64,000 nucleotides of DNA from Algibacter miyuki (GTDB lineage: Bacteria; Bacteroidota; Bacteroidia; Flavobacteriales; Flavobacteriaceae), in the NCBI RefSeq assembly GCF_042427745.1, contig NZ_JBHMFA010000001.1. The stretch is one strand, 5' to 3'. The notes under the pieces are model-generated. The model was not told the origin of the DNA and did no database searches. It worked only from the letters and a program-made list of their open reading frames with translations. Of this stretch, positions 62,327 through 64,000 are shown in pieces. The translations under genes and the position numbers were made by a program. Each line of letters starts with the position of its first letter. Within the stretch, counting starts at the first letter, position 1.

Positions 62327-64000
62327 TTAGTTAATTAAAATATTTTCTTTTGGATACTCATAAAATTGATGATTTATTTGGCGTAATAAACCAATCATTA
62401 AATTGAGCATACCAATACGGCCAATAAACATAACGGCTATAATAACGTATTTACTTGCTTCGGTTAAAGTTGGGGTGAAATTCAAACTTAAACCTACGGT
62501 ACTATATGCTGAAAAACACTCGAAAACTACGGTTAGTAGGGGTGTGTTTTTAGGTTCAAAAATAAGTAAAGCCATGATTGAAATACCAATAACAATAAGC
62601 GAAATGCATAAAATAGCAAAGGCTCTAGATGTGGATTCAGCAGAAATACGTTTTCCGAAAATTTCAATACGACTTTTTCCTCGGGCCACCGAAAAAACAT
62701 TTAGTGTTGCCAATGCAAAGGTACTGGTTTTTATACCACCACCGGTTGATGCTGGTGAAGCACCTATCCACATTAAAAATATGATGAATAATAAGGATGG
62801 TAGCGTCATTTGGCTGTAATCTATAACGTTAAAACCTGCTGTTCTAGGGCTTACCGAATTAAACGCAGCATTGGTGAGCTTACCTACTATAGTGGTATGC
62901 TCTAGCATGGTGTTGTTGTATTCTGAAATGAAAAAAAATACCCAGCCTACAAAAAGTAAAATAGAGGTGGTGTAAATTACAATTTTAGTATTTAGTGTTA
63001 TTATAGGCCTGCGTTTATGGATTGAATGACTTGTGAATGTTTCTAAAACTAATATCTTTATTTTTTGATAGAAGTTGAAAATAATATTATGTCCTAAACC
63101 GCCAATAATAATGAGTAGCATAATAATCCATTGAAAACCATAGTTGAAACGGATGCTTTCTTCAAATAAACCTGAAGGTAAAATGGAGAAACCGGCGTTA
63201 CAAAATGCCGAAATAGAATGAAACACAGAAAAGAAGAGTTTGTCTTTTATAACCACATCATCGAGTACTGAAAAGTAAATGAATAACGCACCAATAAGTT
63301 CTAAAGTAACCGTAAAAATAACCACGTTTAAAGCTGCACGAAAAACATCTTTTAAGCCTTCTTGAGCAATAAAATCTTTAGTGTTTAAACCTTCTTTAAA
63401 AGAAGAACTTCCTCTAAAGAAAAACGCAAAAAAGGACGTAAATGTTAGTATGCCTAAACCACCTAGTTGAATTAAAACTAAAATAATGGTTTGCCCAATA
63501 ATGGTGAAATCCTGACTCGTATCTAAAACGGCTAAACCTGTAACACATGACGCACTAGTAGCTGTAAATAGAGCGTTTGTGAAAGTAATACCATGAGTAG
63601 TTGCGCTAGGAAGCATGAGTAAAAAAGCGCCTAAAATGGCTAAAATAAAAAAGCTACCTACAAATACAATGGCGGGATTAAAATAAACCTCGTAAATGTA
63701 ACGTACAAAAACCAGAAGCCTCAATAGGAAATATAAAATAAGACCTAATTCTAGTATGGGTTTTACTTTTTGTAATATATAGTGGTAGTCGTTATGGTTA
63801 TGCACCACAGCAACCACTGTAGAAATAGCTAATAAAAGTGAGATAATTACAATGTTAACCAGTGCCACATTTTTGTTGGTGCGGTACTTGTAAACAAAAA
63901 GCTTAACGGTGTTAAAAATCAGTAATAAAAGCGATAATGTAATTAGCCCAAAAACGTGTGGCGAGGTGTAATTATCGGCATGATCGAAACCTAAATCAAA
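62327..64000 (-). CDS. KtrB/TrkH-type potassium transporter, 5' end beyond the window
   Basis: 557 codons visible. Multiple helices with the four pore-loop pattern; SATSASCVTGLAVLDTS, SISAFCNAGFSILPSG, SPRTAGFNVIDYS and ECFSAYSTVGLSLNFTP contain the selectivity-loop glycines. A GTG at 63868 could start it, but the frame continues open to base 64000 and encodes a further hydrophobic helix (GLITLSLLLIFNTVKLFV), so the true start is probably outside. It carries K+ inward with the RCK protein downstream. Confidence 0.92.
   Translation of the reverse strand, partial: FDLGFDHADNYTSPHVFGLITLSLLLLIFNTVKLFVYKYRTNKNVALVNIVIISLLLAISTVVAVVHNHNDYHYILQKVKPILELGLILYFLLRLLVFVRYIYEVYFNPAIVFVGSFFILAILGAFLLMLPSATTHGITFTNALFTATSASCVTGLAVLDTSQDFTIIGQTIILVLIQLGGLGILTFTSFFAFFFRGSSSFKEGLNTKDFIAQEGLKDVFRAALNVVIFTVTLELIGALFIYFSVLDDVVIKDKLFFSVFHSISAFCNAGFSILPSGLFEESIRFNYGFQWIIMLLIIIGGLGHNIIFNFYQKIKILVLETFTSHSIHKRRPIITLNTKIVIYTTSILLFVGWVFFFISEYNNTMLEHTTIVGKLTNAAFNSVSPRTAGFNVIDYSQMTLPSLLFIIFLMWIGASPASTGGGIKTSTFALATLNVFSVARGKSRIEIFGKRISAESTSRAFAILCISLIVIGISIMALLIFEPKNTPLLTVVFECFSAYSTVGLSLNFTPTLTEASKYVIIAVMFIGRIGMLNLMIGLLRQINHQFYEYPKENILIN

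Noticed and set aside
1..64000. CRISPR array, prophage or insertion sequence
   Set aside because: No regularly spaced identical repeats, cas genes, integrase, transposase or phage structural genes were seen.

Overview
The window is AT-rich bacterial chromosome from a member of the Bacteroidota, most likely a (probably marine) Flavobacteriaceae species. The evidence is the gliding lipoprotein gene gldH, a complete Bat/MoxR operon, two TonB-dependent receptors with carboxypeptidase-regulatory-like N-termini, promoters of the TTG-N19-TAnnTTTG type, an almost total lack of Shine-Dalgarno sequences, and DUF4286, DUF1080 and other families common in this group. No phage, insertion sequence, CRISPR array or rRNA gene is visible. 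The species assignment is inference.

Layout. 1-1.4 kb: 5' part of a SulP anion transporter (cut by the left edge) and a small exported protein. 1.4-10.8 kb: one long minus-strand operon moxR, DUF58, a BatD/DUF4381-like protein, batA, batB, batC, batD, batE. 11-13 kb: plus-strand SDR oxidoreductase and an AlbA_2 (Schlafen-type) protein. 13.1-18.7 kb: minus strand, terB-like gene, then a three-gene unit of response regulator, TonB receptor and histidine kinase with a YfiR-like sensor. 18.8-23.6 kb: mfd and a TlpA-like thioredoxin. 23.6-32.2 kb: a metal-uptake block (TonB receptor, TroA-type binding lipoprotein, SrkA-like kinase, ATPase, two permeases, yraN at the end), divergent from its likely DtxR/MntR regulator across a perfect palindrome. 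32.3-38.1 kb: DUF1080 protein, FeoA/FeoB/FeoB-associated peptide, SCO protein, rseP. 38.2 kb: tRNA-Asn. 38.4-43.1 kb: lone glycosyltransferase, TPR protein, DUF4286, an unknown protein, CvpA. 43.4-47.7 kb: PSP1/RicT-like protein, gldH, PBP1A. 47.9-49.3 kb: scoA-scoB. 49.3-49.7 kb: a possible very short transcription unit. 49.7-56.8 kb: orphan double-ATPase ABC protein, exonuclease, two serine hydrolases, hot-dog protein, Ogt, CNNM/CBS protein. 56.8-64 kb: heme genes hemE, hemF and hemB with an EI24 membrane protein, an acetyltransferase and a YchJ protein, behind the potassium-uptake genes ktrA-type and ktrB-type (the latter cut by the right edge).

Functional links. The metal block is the clearest coordinated unit: outer-membrane receptor, periplasmic binding protein, inner-membrane ABC transporter and metal-responsive repressor. 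FeoAB next to it adds ferrous iron import, and heme synthesis at the right end consumes iron. The RR-TonB receptor-kinase unit looks like a sensing system built around an outer-membrane receptor. Most of the rest is housekeeping envelope, repair and metabolism.

The least explained material is non-coding: a family of 90-140 bp intergenic repeats sharing GCGTT...AACGC ends (three copies), a heptanucleotide array directly before the DUF58 gene, a hairpin element inside the metal operon, and a 370-bp region with tandem 20-bp boxes, a promoter-like hexamer, a 42-codon ORF and a terminator.
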